A DNA stretch of 64,000 nt from contig NZ_JAINVG010000007.1 in NCBI RefSeq assembly GCF_020400725.1, forward strand, positions 1 to 64,000, written 5' to 3'. The notes under the pieces were generated by a model, which saw nothing but the letters and a program-made list of their open reading frames with translations, had not been told where the DNA came from and did not search any database. This stretch comes from Streptomyces sp. NK15101. Lineage in GTDB: Bacteria > Actinomycetota > Actinomycetes > Streptomycetales > Streptomycetaceae. Of the stretch, positions 18,330 through 26,880 are shown piece by piece (the first letter of the stretch is position 1; the number at the start of each line of letters is the position of its first letter). The translations under genes and the position numbers were made by a program.

Positions 18330-19649
18330 TCACCGGCGGACTCCGGCTCCCTGACGGGCCACCGCTTCGCGGTACAGCTCGGCGGTGCCCTGGGCCGCAC
18401 GAGCCCACGTGAACCGGGACAGCACCCGCTCGCGCCCGGCCGCACCGAGCCGCGCCCGCAGCTCGGGATCGCCCAGCACCCGCCCGAGCGCGGCGGAAAG
18501 CGCCCCCGCGTCACCGGGCGGCACGGCCAGGCAGGTCTCGCCGTCGGGTCCGGCGACCTCCGGGATGGCGCCGCCCGTGGTGGCCACCAGCGGAGTCCCC
18601 GTCGCCATCCCCTCCGCGGCCGGCAGCGAGAAGCCCTCGTACAGCGAGGGCACGCAGGCGACCTGCGCGGACCGGTAGAGGTCGACGAGCTCGGCGTCGC
18701 TGACGCCCTTGACGAACTCGACGGCGCCGTCGAGCCCGTACCGCTCGATGGCCTGCGCGACCGGGCCGTCCTCCGCGCGCTTGCCGACGACGACCAGGTG
18801 CGCGTCGGGGTTCTCGGTGCGGAGCTTGGCGAGCGCCTCGATCAGGTGGACGAGGCCCTTGAGGGGGACGTCGGCGCTGGAGGTGGTGACGATCCGGCCG
18901 GGGACCTCGGCGACGGACGGGTCCGGGGACCAGAGGTCGGTGTCGGCGCCGATGTGGACGACCTTGATGCGGTCCTCGCGGACGCCGAGGTGGTCGACGA
19001 TCTCCTGGCGGGAGGTGCCGGAGACGGTGAGCACGGACGGCAGCCGGCGGGCGACCTTCTTCTGCATGTTGGTGAAGGCGTACCAGCGGCGGACGGAGGC
19101 GCGGCGCTTCCAGTCGGCGGCGGCGTCGAGTTCGAGCTGCCGGTCGACGGTGATCGGGTGGTGGATCGTCGTGACGAGGGGCGCGCCGATGGCGCGCGGG
19201 CCGCCGAGGAGTCCGTACCCGAGGGTCTGGTTGTCGTGGACGACGTCGAAGTCGCCGCGGCGGGCGGCGAGCAGGCGCCGGGCCCGCAGGGAGAAGGTGA
19301 GCGGCTCGGGGAAGCCGCCGGTCCACATGGTGGCGACCTCGAGGGCGTCGATCCAGTCCCTGTACTCCCCGCGCTTCGGGGTCCGGAAGGGGTCCGGCGA
19401 GCGGTACAGGTCGAGGCTGGAGATCTCGGTGAGCGGCACGCCCTCGTCGAGCGTCGGGTACGGCTGGGAGCCGATGACCTCGACGGTGTGCCCGAGGCGG
19501 GCGAGCTCGCGGGAGAGGTGCCGGACGTAGACGCCCTGGCCCCCGCAGAACGGGTTGCCCTTGTACGTGAGGAGAGCGATCCGCAACGGACTGTCACCGG
19601 CCGCGGCGGCGCCCTGCCGGGGGCTTGCCTCTATGGCCTCAGCGGTCAT
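18330..19649 (-). CDS. Family-4 type glycosyltransferase, first gene of the KstR-linked operon
   Basis: The 439-residue GT-B enzyme has the N-terminal acceptor-side motif IALLTYKGNPFCGGQGVYVRHLSRELARLGHTVEVIG. The C-terminal nucleotide-sugar half has GADTDLWSP, FVKGVSDAELVDLYRSAQVACVPSLYEGFSLPAAEGMATGTPLVATTGGAIPEVAG (the E-x7-E region) and a final HLRRF-like helix. It is close to GT4 enzymes such as Rv0225. ATG 19649 follows AAGGGGG. The promoter region is shared with the divergent kstR-like gene and carries the KstR-like site 19703-19716. It probably modifies a cell-envelope glycolipid; the link to sterol catabolism is regulatory, not enzymatic. Confidence 0.85.
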   Translation of the reverse strand: MTAEAIEASPRQGAAAAGDSPLRIALLTYKGNPFCGGQGVYVRHLSRELARLGHTVEVIGSQPYPTLDEGVPLTEISSLDLYRSPDPFRTPKRGEYRDWIDALEVATMWTGGFPEPLTFSLRARRLLAARRGDFDVVHDNQTLGYGLLGGPRAIGAPLVTTIHHPITVDRQLELDAAADWKRRASVRRWYAFTNMQKKVARRLPSVLTVSGTSRQEIVDHLGVREDRIKVVHIGADTDLWSPDPSVAEVPGRIVTTSSADVPLKGLVHLIEALAKLRTENPDAHLVVVGKRAEDGPVAQAIERYGLDGAVEFVKGVSDAELVDLYRSAQVACVPSLYEGFSLPAAEGMATGTPLVATTGGAIPEVAGPDGETCLAVPPGDAGALSAALGRVLGDPELRARLGAAGRERVLSRFTWARAAQGTAELYREAVARQGAGVRR

Positions 19650-19702
19650 GCGCGACCCCCTTCGAGCGTGGTTTCGCCGGAGCGTAACCGCTCGCGCTAA
19701 TC

Positions 19703-19716
19703 TAGAACAAGTTACA
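19703..19716. promoter_or_regulatory. KstR-like operator in the kstR/glycosyltransferase divergent promoter
   Basis: TAGAACAAGTTACA fits the mycobacterial consensus TnnAACnnGTTnnA at all fixed positions. It lies 54 bp before the glycosyltransferase start and 150 bp before kstR, so one bound repressor could control the operon and its own gene, as known for mycobacterial KstR. Confidence 0.8.
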
Positions 19717-19865
19717 GACTTGATCGTTCTTGATCCTTCAAGGAGCACAGAATCTACCGGCAGGTAGCTCCGTCGTGAGAGCCGGAACGGGTGATTCGCG
19801 CCACGGCGGACGTGCCGCCATACTGTCGCTCCCCACCGCACGGAAGCCGCACGGAACGGGACCCC

Positions 19866-20489
19866 ATGACCGCAGACAACAGGGCGGACCACAGACCCGC
19901 GTCGCCGCCCCTCACGGAGCGCCAGGAGGCGCGGCGCCGCCGCATCCTGAACGCCAGCGCCCAGCTCGCCGCCAGGGGCGGCTTCGACGCCGTGCAGATG
20001 CGGGAGGTCGCCGAGGCGGCGGGGGTCGCCCTCGGCACGCTCTACCGCTACTTCCCCTCCAAGATCCACCTGCTCGTGGCGACCATGCAGGACCAGCTCC
20101 AGCACATGCACACCACGCTGCGGAAGCGGCCGCCCGCCGGCGCGGACCCGGCGGAGCGGGTCGCCGAGACCCTGATGCGCGCCTTCCGGGCGCTCCAGCG
20201 GGAGCCGCAGCTGGCCGACGCCATGGTGCGGGCGCTGACCTTCGCGGACCGCAGCGTGAGCCCCGAGGTCGACACGGTCTCCCGGCTGACGACCGCGATC
20301 ATCCTGGACGCGATGGGGGCGGAGCACCCGACCCCGAGCCAGCTCTCGGCGGTCCGGGTGATCGAGCACACCTGGCACTCGGCGCTGATCACCTGGCTGT
20401 CCGGACGTGCCTCGATCGCACAGGTGAAGATCGACATCGAGACGGTCTGCCGGCTGATCGACCTGACCGCACCGGAGCCCTCGGCCTGA
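19866..20489 (+). CDS. kstR: TetR-family regulator, KstR ortholog
   Basis: The 207-residue protein is a TetR repressor strongly resembling mycobacterial KstR. The DNA-binding part reads RRILNASAQLAARGGFDAVQMREVAEAAGVALGTLYRYFPSK, very close to KstR in the recognition helix and the following IHLLVATM. The ligand half retains KstR-type segments FADRSVSPEVDTVSRL, IEHTWHSALITWLSGRAS and ETVCRLIDL. KstR represses cholesterol-catabolism genes and is released by steroid-CoA intermediates. ATG 19866 excludes 25 unconserved residues of the longer frame. The KstR-like boxes at 3885, 19703, 22929, 35149 and 35247 are the expected targets. A 16-bp bidirectional terminator follows the gene. Confidence 0.85.
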   Translation: MTADNRADHRPASPPLTERQEARRRRILNASAQLAARGGFDAVQMREVAEAAGVALGTLYRYFPSKIHLLVATMQDQLQHMHTTLRKRPPAGADPAERVAETLMRAFRALQREPQLADAMVRALTFADRSVSPEVDTVSRLTTAIILDAMGAEHPTPSQLSAVRVIEHTWHSALITWLSGRASIAQVKIDIETVCRLIDLTAPEPSA

Positions 20490-20491
20490 GC

Positions 20492-20529
20492 GGTGCCGCC
20501 GCGCCCCGGTGCGGGGGCGCGGCGGCACC
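20492..20529. terminator. Bidirectional terminator between kstR and a convergent lipoprotein gene
   Basis: A perfect 16-bp GC stem (20492-20507 with 20514-20529) starts 2 bp after the kstR stop and ends 6 bp before the stop of the opposing gene. It can therefore serve both strands. Confidence 0.85.
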
Positions 20530-20535
20530 GGTGCC

Positions 20536-21069
20536 TCAGGGCTTCTTGTGCTTGGCGTTCTCCGCCTCCATGAGCGCCTCGCACTCCGGGGAGGCGTCGG
20601 TGGCGACGAACATGACGAGCTTCAGCGGGCCCGTCGCGTGGTTGCTGGCCTGGAGCTGCCAGGTGCTCTTGGTCAGGGACTTGATGACCGAGCCCTGCAG
20701 CTCGGAGCTGCGCGCCTCGGTCCAGCCGCCGCCGGTCAGGGTGGCGATCGTGTCCGCGTAGGACTTCTTCGGGTCGGCGGCCTTCTCGCCGTCGGCCGTC
20801 CAGGAGACCATGCAGTCCTTCAGCTCCGCGGGCACGGCCTCGCCGGAGGAGTCCTGCGTGAAGCCGGCCCCGGTCGCCGCGTCCGTCAACTCCTTGGTGA
20901 CCGCGGCCGCGTCGAGCTTCTCGCCGCTCGAACCCGAACCGCCCGAGCCGCCCGTAGAGGCCGAACCGGCCGAGGCCGAACCGCCCTTGTCCGCACCGCC
21001 CTCGCTACCACAGCCCGCGACGAGCAGCACCACACCGGCGGCCGCGGCCACCCACATCCCCTTGCGCAC
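20536..21069 (-). CDS. Putative lipoprotein, 177 residues
   Basis: A signal peptide WVAAAAGVVLLVAGC gives a clear lipobox. A Gly/Ser-rich linker of about 25 residues precedes a small domain with two Cys (LKDCMVSW and SPECEALME), a probable disulfide, and a central beta-like region (WQLQASNHATGPLKLVMFVAT). This plan is common among actinobacterial lipoproteins of unknown function. GTG 21069 is chosen because GGGAG lies just upstream; longer in-frame starts exist. It lies between kstR and the ferredoxin/aldehyde dehydrogenase operon but shows no operator of its own. Confidence 0.75.
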   Translation of the reverse strand: MRKGMWVAAAAGVVLLVAGCGSEGGADKGGSASAGSASTGGSGGSGSSGEKLDAAAVTKELTDAATGAGFTQDSSGEAVPAELKDCMVSWTADGEKAADPKKSYADTIATLTGGGWTEARSSELQGSVIKSLTKSTWQLQASNHATGPLKLVMFVATDASPECEALMEAENAKHKKP

Positions 21070-21162
21070 AACACTCCCGATCCCACGCGCACGAAGGCCC
21101 GTCGCCCCCGTGACCAAGGGTCACAGTTTTGCACGTGGGAACGACAGCGCCGTCGATCCGGA

Positions 21163-21396
21163 TCACTCCTCCGGCGGGAACACCGGTTCCCCTCCGTCCG
21201 CCAGGGTGATCAGGATCGCCTCCACCGGGCAGCCCTCCGCCGCCGCGAGGAGGCGTTCGCCCGCGTCCGCCTCCGGTTCCACCGGATGGGACTGGCGGGC
21301 CGTGTCGAGGCGGAAGCCGGCCGGGGCGTGGTTGACGCACATGCCGGAGCCGATGCAGACGCTCCGGTCGACCTCGACGTGCCAGCGGTCGCCCAT
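21163..21396 (-). CDS. 3Fe-4S ferredoxin
   Basis: The 77-residue ferredoxin has the spacing CIGSGMC (Cys14 and Cys20) and a distal CPVEAI, which gives three cluster ligands in the arrangement of P450-partner [3Fe-4S] ferredoxins; the fourth ligand position is Gly. Such proteins pass electrons to cytochromes P450. The ATG overlaps the TGA of the aldehyde dehydrogenase by one base (TGATG), so the two are translationally coupled under the same operators. The natural partner is the CYP125-type P450 at 35311, whose promoter carries the same two motifs. That pairing is inference. Confidence 0.9.
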   Translation of the reverse strand: MGDRWHVEVDRSVCIGSGMCVNHAPAGFRLDTARQSHPVEPEADAGERLLAAAEGCPVEAILITLADGGEPVFPPEE

Positions 21397-22856
21397 CACG
21401 CGTCCCCGTATCCGGCCGGCAGGTGGATCATCTTGTGCTCCAGGTACTCGCCGAAGCCCTCGGGGCCGAACTCCCGCCCCAGGCCCGAGCTCTTGTATCC
21501 GCCGAAGGGGCCGAGCATGTCGAGGCTGAAGGTGTTGACGTTGAAGGTGCCGGTGCGCACGGCCCGGGCGAAGTCGATGCCGTGCTCCACGTCCCCGGTC
21601 CAGACGCTGCCGCTGAGCCCGAAGTCGGAGTCGTTCGCGATCCGCAGGGCCTCGGCCTCGTCCCCGTACGGCAGGAGGCAGACCACCGGGCCGAAGATCT
21701 CCTCGCGGGCGATCCGCATGGAGTTGTCGACGTCGCCGAAGAGGGTCGGCTCGACGTACCAGCCGCGGTCGAGGCCGTCCGGGCGGCCGCCGCCGGCGAG
21801 CAGCTTCGCGCCCTCCGCCTGGCCGATCCCGATGTAGTCGAGGGAGCGCCGCTGCTGGCGCCGGGCGACGAGCGGGCCGACCTGGGTGGCCGGGTCGAGC
21901 GGATCGCCGACGACGAGCGCGCCGGCCGCCGCCGCGAAGGCCTCGGCGATCTCCTCGTACCGCGAGCGGGGGGCGAGGATGCGGGTCTGGGCCACGCACG
22001 CCTGCCCGTTGTTCATCCAGGCGGCCGGGACGATCCCGGCGACGGCGGTCTCCAGGTCGGCGTCCGGCAGGATCACGGCGGCCGACTTGCCGCCCAGTTC
22101 GAGGGTGACGCGGGTGAGGTTGCGGGAGGCGACCTCCATGACCCGCTTGCCGGCGGCGACCGAGCCGGTGAAGGAGACCTTGTCGACGCCGGGGTGGCCG
22201 ACCAGGTACTCGCTGACCTCCCGGTCGGCGGGCAGGATCGACAGGACCCCCTCGGGGAGGCCGGCCTCGGCCGCGATCTCGCCGAGGATGTACGAGTCGA
22301 GGGGCGCCTCCGGCGAGGGCTTGAGGACCACCGTGCAGCCGGCGAGCAGCGCGGGGCCCAGTTTGGCGGCCGCGGTGAACTGCGGCACGTTCCACGGAAC
22401 GACGGCCGCGACGACGCCGACCGGCTCGCGCCGCACGAGCAGCGGTCCGAGGGCGCCGCCGCGCCGCTCCTCGTACGGGAAGTCCCGGGCGACGGTGATC
22501 GCCGCGTCCCAGACCATCATCGCGCCGAGCGCCTGGGCGAGGACGGACCAGGAGTACGGGGAGCCGTTCTGCGCGCTGATGGAGCGGCCGATCTCCTCGT
22601 ACCGGACGGCGATGGCGTCCTTGATGCGGGTGACGACGGCGATCCGTTCCTCGAGCGTCGTGCGGGGCCAGGGCCCTTCGTCGAAGGCCCGGCGGGCGGC
22701 GGCGACGGCCCGGTCGACGTCGGCCTCGGAGGCGTGCGGGACGCGGCCGATGACCTGCTCGGTGTGCGGGGAGATCACCTCGATGACCCCGTCGCCGAGC
22801 GGGTCGGCCAACTCCCCGCCGATGAACAGCTTTCCGTGCTCCACAAGCTCGGTCAT
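21396..22856 (-). CDS. Aldehyde dehydrogenase (Rv0223c-like)
   Basis: The 486-residue NAD-dependent dehydrogenase oxidises aldehydes to acids. It has the PWNVPQFTAAAKLGPALLAGCTVVLKPSPEAP nucleotide-binding region, FTGSVAAGKRV, the general-base Glu in LELGGKSA, the catalytic Cys287 in NNGQACVAQ, and the C-terminal REEIFGPVVCLLPY and NVNTFSLDMLGPFGGYKSSGLGREFG. Mycobacterial Rv0223c is a KstR-regulon aldehyde dehydrogenase next to a methyltransferase and a glycosyltransferase, a neighbourhood mirrored here. ATG 22856 follows GGAAGG; earlier in-frame starts would overlap the operators at 22911-22942. It could oxidise the aldehyde produced by P450 attack on a sterol side chain. Confidence 0.9.
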   Translation of the reverse strand: MTELVEHGKLFIGGELADPLGDGVIEVISPHTEQVIGRVPHASEADVDRAVAAARRAFDEGPWPRTTLEERIAVVTRIKDAIAVRYEEIGRSISAQNGSPYSWSVLAQALGAMMVWDAAITVARDFPYEERRGGALGPLLVRREPVGVVAAVVPWNVPQFTAAAKLGPALLAGCTVVLKPSPEAPLDSYILGEIAAEAGLPEGVLSILPADREVSEYLVGHPGVDKVSFTGSVAAGKRVMEVASRNLTRVTLELGGKSAAVILPDADLETAVAGIVPAAWMNNGQACVAQTRILAPRSRYEEIAEAFAAAAGALVVGDPLDPATQVGPLVARRQQRRSLDYIGIGQAEGAKLLAGGGRPDGLDRGWYVEPTLFGDVDNSMRIAREEIFGPVVCLLPYGDEAEALRIANDSDFGLSGSVWTGDVEHGIDFARAVRTGTFNVNTFSLDMLGPFGGYKSSGLGREFGPEGFGEYLEHKMIHLPAGYGDA

Positions 22857-22910
22857 GACCGCCGCCTTCCGGGGAGGGATGTCGTCGACGAATCCCTGGG
22901 GACGCATCCT

Positions 22911-22925
22911 CTGACAGTGCATCAG
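22911..22925. promoter_or_regulatory. Palindrome CTGAYRGnnCRTCAG, copy 3 (aldehyde dehydrogenase promoter)
   Basis: CTGACAGTGCATCAG lies 54 bp before the start and directly abuts the KstR-like site, the same tandem arrangement as at fadE34. Confidence 0.7.
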
Positions 22926-22928
22926 AAC

Positions 22929-22942
22929 TGATACCAGTTCTA
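22929..22942 (-). promoter_or_regulatory. KstR-like operator (one mismatch) at the aldehyde dehydrogenase promoter
   Basis: Read on the minus strand, TAGAACTGGTATCA matches TnnAACnnGTTnnA except for one base (GTA for GTT). It is also one half of a wider AGAACTG...CAGTTCT inverted repeat at 22924-22941. Confidence 0.6.
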
Positions 22943-23156
22943 GTTTCACTTGGCCAGACATGCGACCGAAACGGCCCCCACCAGCAGATTCCCCATCGCC
23001 GGGGCCGCCACCAGGCCTCCCCTGGGGCTCGACATCGACCGAAGTCCTGGACTTCGCGGCAGGCCACGCGCGATCATGATCATCTTCGTGCCATTGGAGG
23101 GGTGGTACGAAGTCGCCGAAAAGATCAAGAACCTTACGACTCAGGAGACTTCACCC

Positions 23157-23771
23157 ATGAGAAAGACTCTCGCCCTTGCCACCGCCGCCCTCGGTCTGAT
23201 CGGAGCGTTCGCCACCGCGCCCGGCGCGGCCGCCTCGGTGGACCCGAGCGCCACGTCGTCGGCCACATCGGGCGACCCCGCCATGACGGCCCGGGACGCA
23301 TCGACCCTGCACAACCTCTCGGAGTCCCCGGACGCGACCGACGCCTCGTCCGAAAGCACCGTCACCATCGGGTACAAGGAATTCCGCAACTACCTGTACG
23401 GCACCTGCATGGACGACAGCGCCAACTACGGGCTGCGGATGCACCAGTGCAGCGACGCCAGCTACAACAACGGCTACCAGATGTGGAAGGGGACCAAGTC
23501 CGACACCGGGTACTACAAGTTCCAGAACGTGGCCACCGGTGAGTGCCTGGACGGCAGCGCCAACTACGGCGTGCGCACGCACGCGTGCAGCGACGCCAGC
23601 TACAACAACGGCTACCAGAAGTGGGTGGCCGGGTACGGCACCCAGGGCTGGTACACCTGGAAGAACATAGCCACCGGCCAGTGCCTGGACTACAGCTCCG
23701 CCAACGGCCTGCGCCTTCACACGTGCAGCGAGGCGAGCTACGTCAACGGCTACCAGGCATGGAACCGCTGA
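23157..23771 (+). CDS. Secreted ricin-type beta-trefoil lectin-like protein
   Basis: The 204-residue protein has a signal peptide (LALATAALGLIGAFATAPGAAA). A short Ser/Asp-rich spacer is followed by three repeats of about 45 residues. Each repeat contains a Cys-Leu/Met-Asp turn, an Asn/Ser-Tyr-Gly segment, a second Cys (HQCSDASY, HACSDASY, HTCSEASY) and a closing NGYQ-x-W. This is the QxW repeat pattern of ricin-B carbohydrate-binding domains, here forming a single trefoil without a catalytic domain. ATG 23157 is preceded by AGGAG. It sits downstream of, and is oriented away from, the aldehyde dehydrogenase promoter. A carbohydrate-binding role outside the cell is likely. Confidence 0.85.
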   Translation: MRKTLALATAALGLIGAFATAPGAAASVDPSATSSATSGDPAMTARDASTLHNLSESPDATDASSESTVTIGYKEFRNYLYGTCMDDSANYGLRMHQCSDASYNNGYQMWKGTKSDTGYYKFQNVATGECLDGSANYGVRTHACSDASYNNGYQKWVAGYGTQGWYTWKNIATGQCLDYSSANGLRLHTCSEASYVNGYQAWNR

Positions 23772-23857
23772 ACCGCCGGAACGGATCCGCGCCTCGGAGC
23801 GGTGAGCGACCCGCCCCCTGAGCAGGGGGGCCGCCCGCAGGATTCCCGGCACCGCCA

Positions 23858-23886
23858 GGCCGCCTCCGCCACCCGCGGAGGCGGCC
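23858..23886 (+). terminator. Terminator hairpin after the lectin-like gene
   Basis: A perfect 12-bp GC stem (23858-23869 with 23875-23886) with a 5-base loop lies 87 bp past the stop. A shorter CCCCCTG/CAGGGGG hairpin at 23814-23829 precedes it. Confidence 0.7.
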
Positions 23887-24056
23887 CGCCCCCGGCCCGC
23901 ATCACCGGTGACGGTCGGCCACGGGGTTCAGGAGCGGGCACTCGGCCCGCCCCGGACCCCGGCCGCCCGGTCGCACGAAGGGAGTCGGCCGCGGCCGGCC
24001 ACAACGATGCGAGCGCGACACGCCCACCGGCACGACCATCCACATCTCAGAGCATT

Positions 24057-24071
24057 CTGACAGGCCATCAG
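24057..24071. promoter_or_regulatory. Palindrome CTGAYRGnnCRTCAG, copy 4 (MBL-fold hydrolase promoter)
   Basis: CTGACAGGCCATCAG lies 63 bp before the MBL-fold gene start, with ATTCTG flanking. No good KstR-like box is nearby, so this promoter may answer only to the second regulator. Confidence 0.65.
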
Positions 24072-24134
24072 TTCTCGCTATGATGAGCGTGGACGATGAG
24101 CGCGGAAGTGACGTCGGCGAGATGAGGAAACCTC

Positions 24135-25172
24135 ATGACCCAGGTGACCGAGCACGGCGGAGGCGTCTGGTCCCTGCGGGTGCCCATCCCGGACAATCCG
24201 CTGGGCCACACCCTCGTCCACGTCCTCGACACCGACCGCGGCCCGGTCCTCGTCGACACGGGCTGGGACGACCCGGCCTCCTGGACCGAACTCACCGACG
24301 GACTCACCGCCCTGGGACTGTCCGTACGGGAGGTCCACGGGGTCGTCATCACCCACCACCACCCCGACCACCACGGACTCTCCGGCCGGGTCCGCGAGGA
24401 GTCCGGGGCCTGGATCGCCATGCACGCCGCCGACACGGCCGTCGTCCGCCGCACCCGTGAGTCCGAGCCCGGCACCTGGTTCGACTACCTCGCCCGCAAG
24501 CTCGCCGCCGTCGGCGCCCCCGACGAGCACATCGCCCCGCTGCGGGCCGCCCGCGCCTCCGGCCGGACGCGGACCCTGCCCGGCCTCCGCTCGGCCCTCC
24601 CCGACCGCGAGATCGTCCCCGGCGAGCTCCTCGACCTGGCCGGACGGCGGCTGCGCGCGATCTGGACGCCCGGCCACACCCCCGGGCACGTCTGTCTGCA
24701 CCTGGAGGAGGAGCACCCCTCCCGGCTGCCCGGCCACGGCCGGCTCTTCTCCGGCGACCACCTGCTGCCCGGGATCTCCCCGCACATCGGCCTCTACGAG
24801 GACCCCGACGACCTCACCGAGACCGATCCCCTCGGCGACTACCTCGACTCCCTCGAACGGATCGGCCGGCTCGGCGTCGCCGAGGTCCTCCCCGCCCACC
24901 AGCACGCCTTCGCCGACGCCGCCGGCCGGGTCCGCGAACTCCTCGACCACCACGAGGAACGCCTCACCGGCCTCCTCGCCCTCCTCGCGACCCCGCTCAC
25001 GCCCTGGCAGCTCGCCGAGCGCATGGAGTGGAACCGCCCCTGGGAGCAGATCCCCCACGGCTCCCGCAACATCGCCGTCAGCGAGGCCGAGGCCCATCTC
25101 CGCCGCCTGGTGAAGCTCGGGCGCGCGGAGCCGGTGGCGGGCACGGAGCCCGTCGCGTACGTCGCCGTGTGA
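24135..25172 (+). CDS. MBL-fold metallo-hydrolase with C-terminal winged helix
   Basis: The 345-residue protein has the metallo-beta-lactamase zinc motif THHHPDHHG (His74, His76, Asp78, His79). Further metal ligands lie in GHTPGHVCLHL, SGDHLLP and the late PAHQHAF segment. The last about 90 residues, ending in SEAEAHLRRLVKLGRAEPVAG, form the winged helix that accompanies many such hydrolases. Enzymes of this type hydrolyse thioesters, lactones or other esters. The ATG follows GAGGAAA. The CTGAYRGnnCRTCAG palindrome places it with the sterol-type genes, where thioester or lactone hydrolysis of a side-chain intermediate would make sense; this is inference. It ends convergently 10 bp from the kinase gene. 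Confidence 0.85.
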   Translation: MTQVTEHGGGVWSLRVPIPDNPLGHTLVHVLDTDRGPVLVDTGWDDPASWTELTDGLTALGLSVREVHGVVITHHHPDHHGLSGRVREESGAWIAMHAADTAVVRRTRESEPGTWFDYLARKLAAVGAPDEHIAPLRAARASGRTRTLPGLRSALPDREIVPGELLDLAGRRLRAIWTPGHTPGHVCLHLEEEHPSRLPGHGRLFSGDHLLPGISPHIGLYEDPDDLTETDPLGDYLDSLERIGRLGVAEVLPAHQHAFADAAGRVRELLDHHEERLTGLLALLATPLTPWQLAERMEWNRPWEQIPHGSRNIAVSEAEAHLRRLVKLGRAEPVAGTEPVAYVAV

Positions 25173-25182
25173 GGACCCGGCC

Positions 25183-26880
25183 TCAGGCCCTGAAGAGGCG
25201 GATGAGGGACATGATCAGGACCAGCGGGGAGATGCCGCCGCCGAGCAGCATCACCGGAACGGCCACCCACCACAGCCAGTGATCCCCGCCGTGTTCGTAG
25301 GAGTCGTAGCCGTTCTCGACGAACAGGAACCAGAGGAGGTGCAGGGTCAGTGCGGCGATCAGGGCCATCCAGTAGACGGCGACCCCGGCCGACCACAGTC
25401 GGACCCGGCCGGGCCGGACCGTGAGCAGCCTCCGCCGGTAGCCCTGGAGGCCGGCCATCGCGGCGAACAGGAGCAGCGTCACGGGAACGCGCCACCAGGC
25501 GTCCATCGCCCACTGGTAGGGGCCTTGCGCCTGGTCGGAGAGCGAGGGGTACTCCGTCGCCCGGCTCAGGAGATCGACCCCGCCGACGAGGAAGACCACC
25601 ATCGGCACCAGGTAGAACAGGCCGAGGAGCGGCCTCCCCAGACCCGCGGTCAGCGTCCGCACGGCGCGCTCCCGCGCGGACGGCACCCCCGTCGAGGCGG
25701 CCCGGGCCCGTGGCACGGCGGCCGGCCCCCGGACGGGCGCGCGGGCGGGCGCGGGGGTGGGTACGGGGGTGGACACGGGGTTCGGCGCGGGGGTGGGCAG
25801 GAGGGCGGTCGGGGGCGGCGGGGGCGGCTGCGGGAGGACGGCGGTGACGGCGGTGGGCGCACTCGTACCGGTACCGGCACCGGCTCTCGCAGGAGCGGAT
25901 CCCGGCTCCGACGCCGAGCTCCGTTCCGGTTCCGGCTCGGACTCCGGTCCTCGCCCCGGCTCCGGATCCGCTCCTCGCCCAGGCTCCGGCTCGGACTCCG
26001 CCTCCGCGTTGAGCAGCTCCTCCGCCTTCTGCGCGATCGCCGCGACCACCGGGGCCGGCAGCCAGCTCCCCGACTCCTCCCGGTGGGCGTCCGCGGTCGC
26101 GGCGAGCTCGGCCACCGGCGGGCGGTCGTCCGGCCGCTTGGCCAGGCAGCGCCGTACGAGCTCCGCGAACGGCCCCTCGACCCCGGCGAGGTCGGGCTCG
26201 TGGTGGACGAGCCGGTAGAGCAGCTCCGCCACCGAGCCGCCGCCGAAGGGCCCGCGCCCGGTCGCCGCGAACGCCAGCACCGCGCCGAGCGAGAAGAGGT
26301 CAGCGGCGGGGCCGACCGTCCGCCCCTCCGCCTGCTCCGGCGACATGAAACCGGGCGAGCCGACGACCAGGCCCGTCCCCGTCAGGACCGTCTCGTCGGC
26401 GGAGCGCGCGATGCCGAAGTCGATGAGCAGGGGGCCGGACGGCGAGAGCAGCACGTTGGACGGTTTGACGTCCCGGTGCACGAGCCCCGCCCGGTGCACG
26501 CCGTCGAGGGCGTGCGCGAGGCCGGAGAGCAGCCGCCACAGGGCCGGTTCGGGGAGCGGGCCGTGTGCGAGGACCGCCTCGGAGAGCGCGGGGCCCGGCA
26601 CGTACGCGGTGGCCAGCCAGGGCACCTCCGCGTCCGGGTCGGCGTCGAGGACCGGGACCGTGCCGGCTCCGCGTAACGACTGGGCGGCCCGCACCTCGCG
26701 GGCGAAGCGCGTCCGGAAGCCCGGGTCCCCGGCGAGGGCGCCGTGCACCACCTTGAGCGCGACCGTCCGGCCGCCCCGCGAGCGGCCCAGGTAGACGCGG
26801 CCCATGCCGCCCTCGCCCAACCGGTAGAGGACCCGGTACGAACCGACCCTCCGCGGGTCGCTCTCGGTCAACGCCCGCAT
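25183..26880 (-). CDS. Membrane-bound Ser/Thr protein kinase (Hanks type)
   Basis: The 565-residue protein begins with a complete kinase domain. The glycine loop is GEGGMGRVYLG, the ATP-binding Lys is in VALKVV, the catalytic loop is HRDVKPSN, the metal motif is DFGIA, and SPGFMSPEQAEG is the activation-segment end. A long Glu/Pro/Ala/Thr-rich linker (about residues 290-400) leads to four hydrophobic helices (LGLFYLVPMVVFLVGGVDLL, VPVTLLLFAAMAGL, VAVYWMALIAALTLHLLWFLF, LWWVAVPVMLLGGGISPLVLI). There is no PASTA sensor, so the signal is probably perceived through the membrane part. ATG 26880 has a GGGGGTGCGG ribosome site. It is unlinked to the riboswitch operon on the other strand. Confidence 0.9.
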   Translation of the reverse strand: MRALTESDPRRVGSYRVLYRLGEGGMGRVYLGRSRGGRTVALKVVHGALAGDPGFRTRFAREVRAAQSLRGAGTVPVLDADPDAEVPWLATAYVPGPALSEAVLAHGPLPEPALWRLLSGLAHALDGVHRAGLVHRDVKPSNVLLSPSGPLLIDFGIARSADETVLTGTGLVVGSPGFMSPEQAEGRTVGPAADLFSLGAVLAFAATGRGPFGGGSVAELLYRLVHHEPDLAGVEGPFAELVRRCLAKRPDDRPPVAELAATADAHREESGSWLPAPVVAAIAQKAEELLNAEAESEPEPGRGADPEPGRGPESEPEPERSSASEPGSAPARAGAGTGTSAPTAVTAVLPQPPPPPPTALLPTPAPNPVSTPVPTPAPARAPVRGPAAVPRARAASTGVPSARERAVRTLTAGLGRPLLGLFYLVPMVVFLVGGVDLLSRATEYPSLSDQAQGPYQWAMDAWWRVPVTLLLFAAMAGLQGYRRRLLTVRPGRVRLWSAGVAVYWMALIAALTLHLLWFLFVENGYDSYEHGGDHWLWWVAVPVMLLGGGISPLVLIMSLIRLFRA

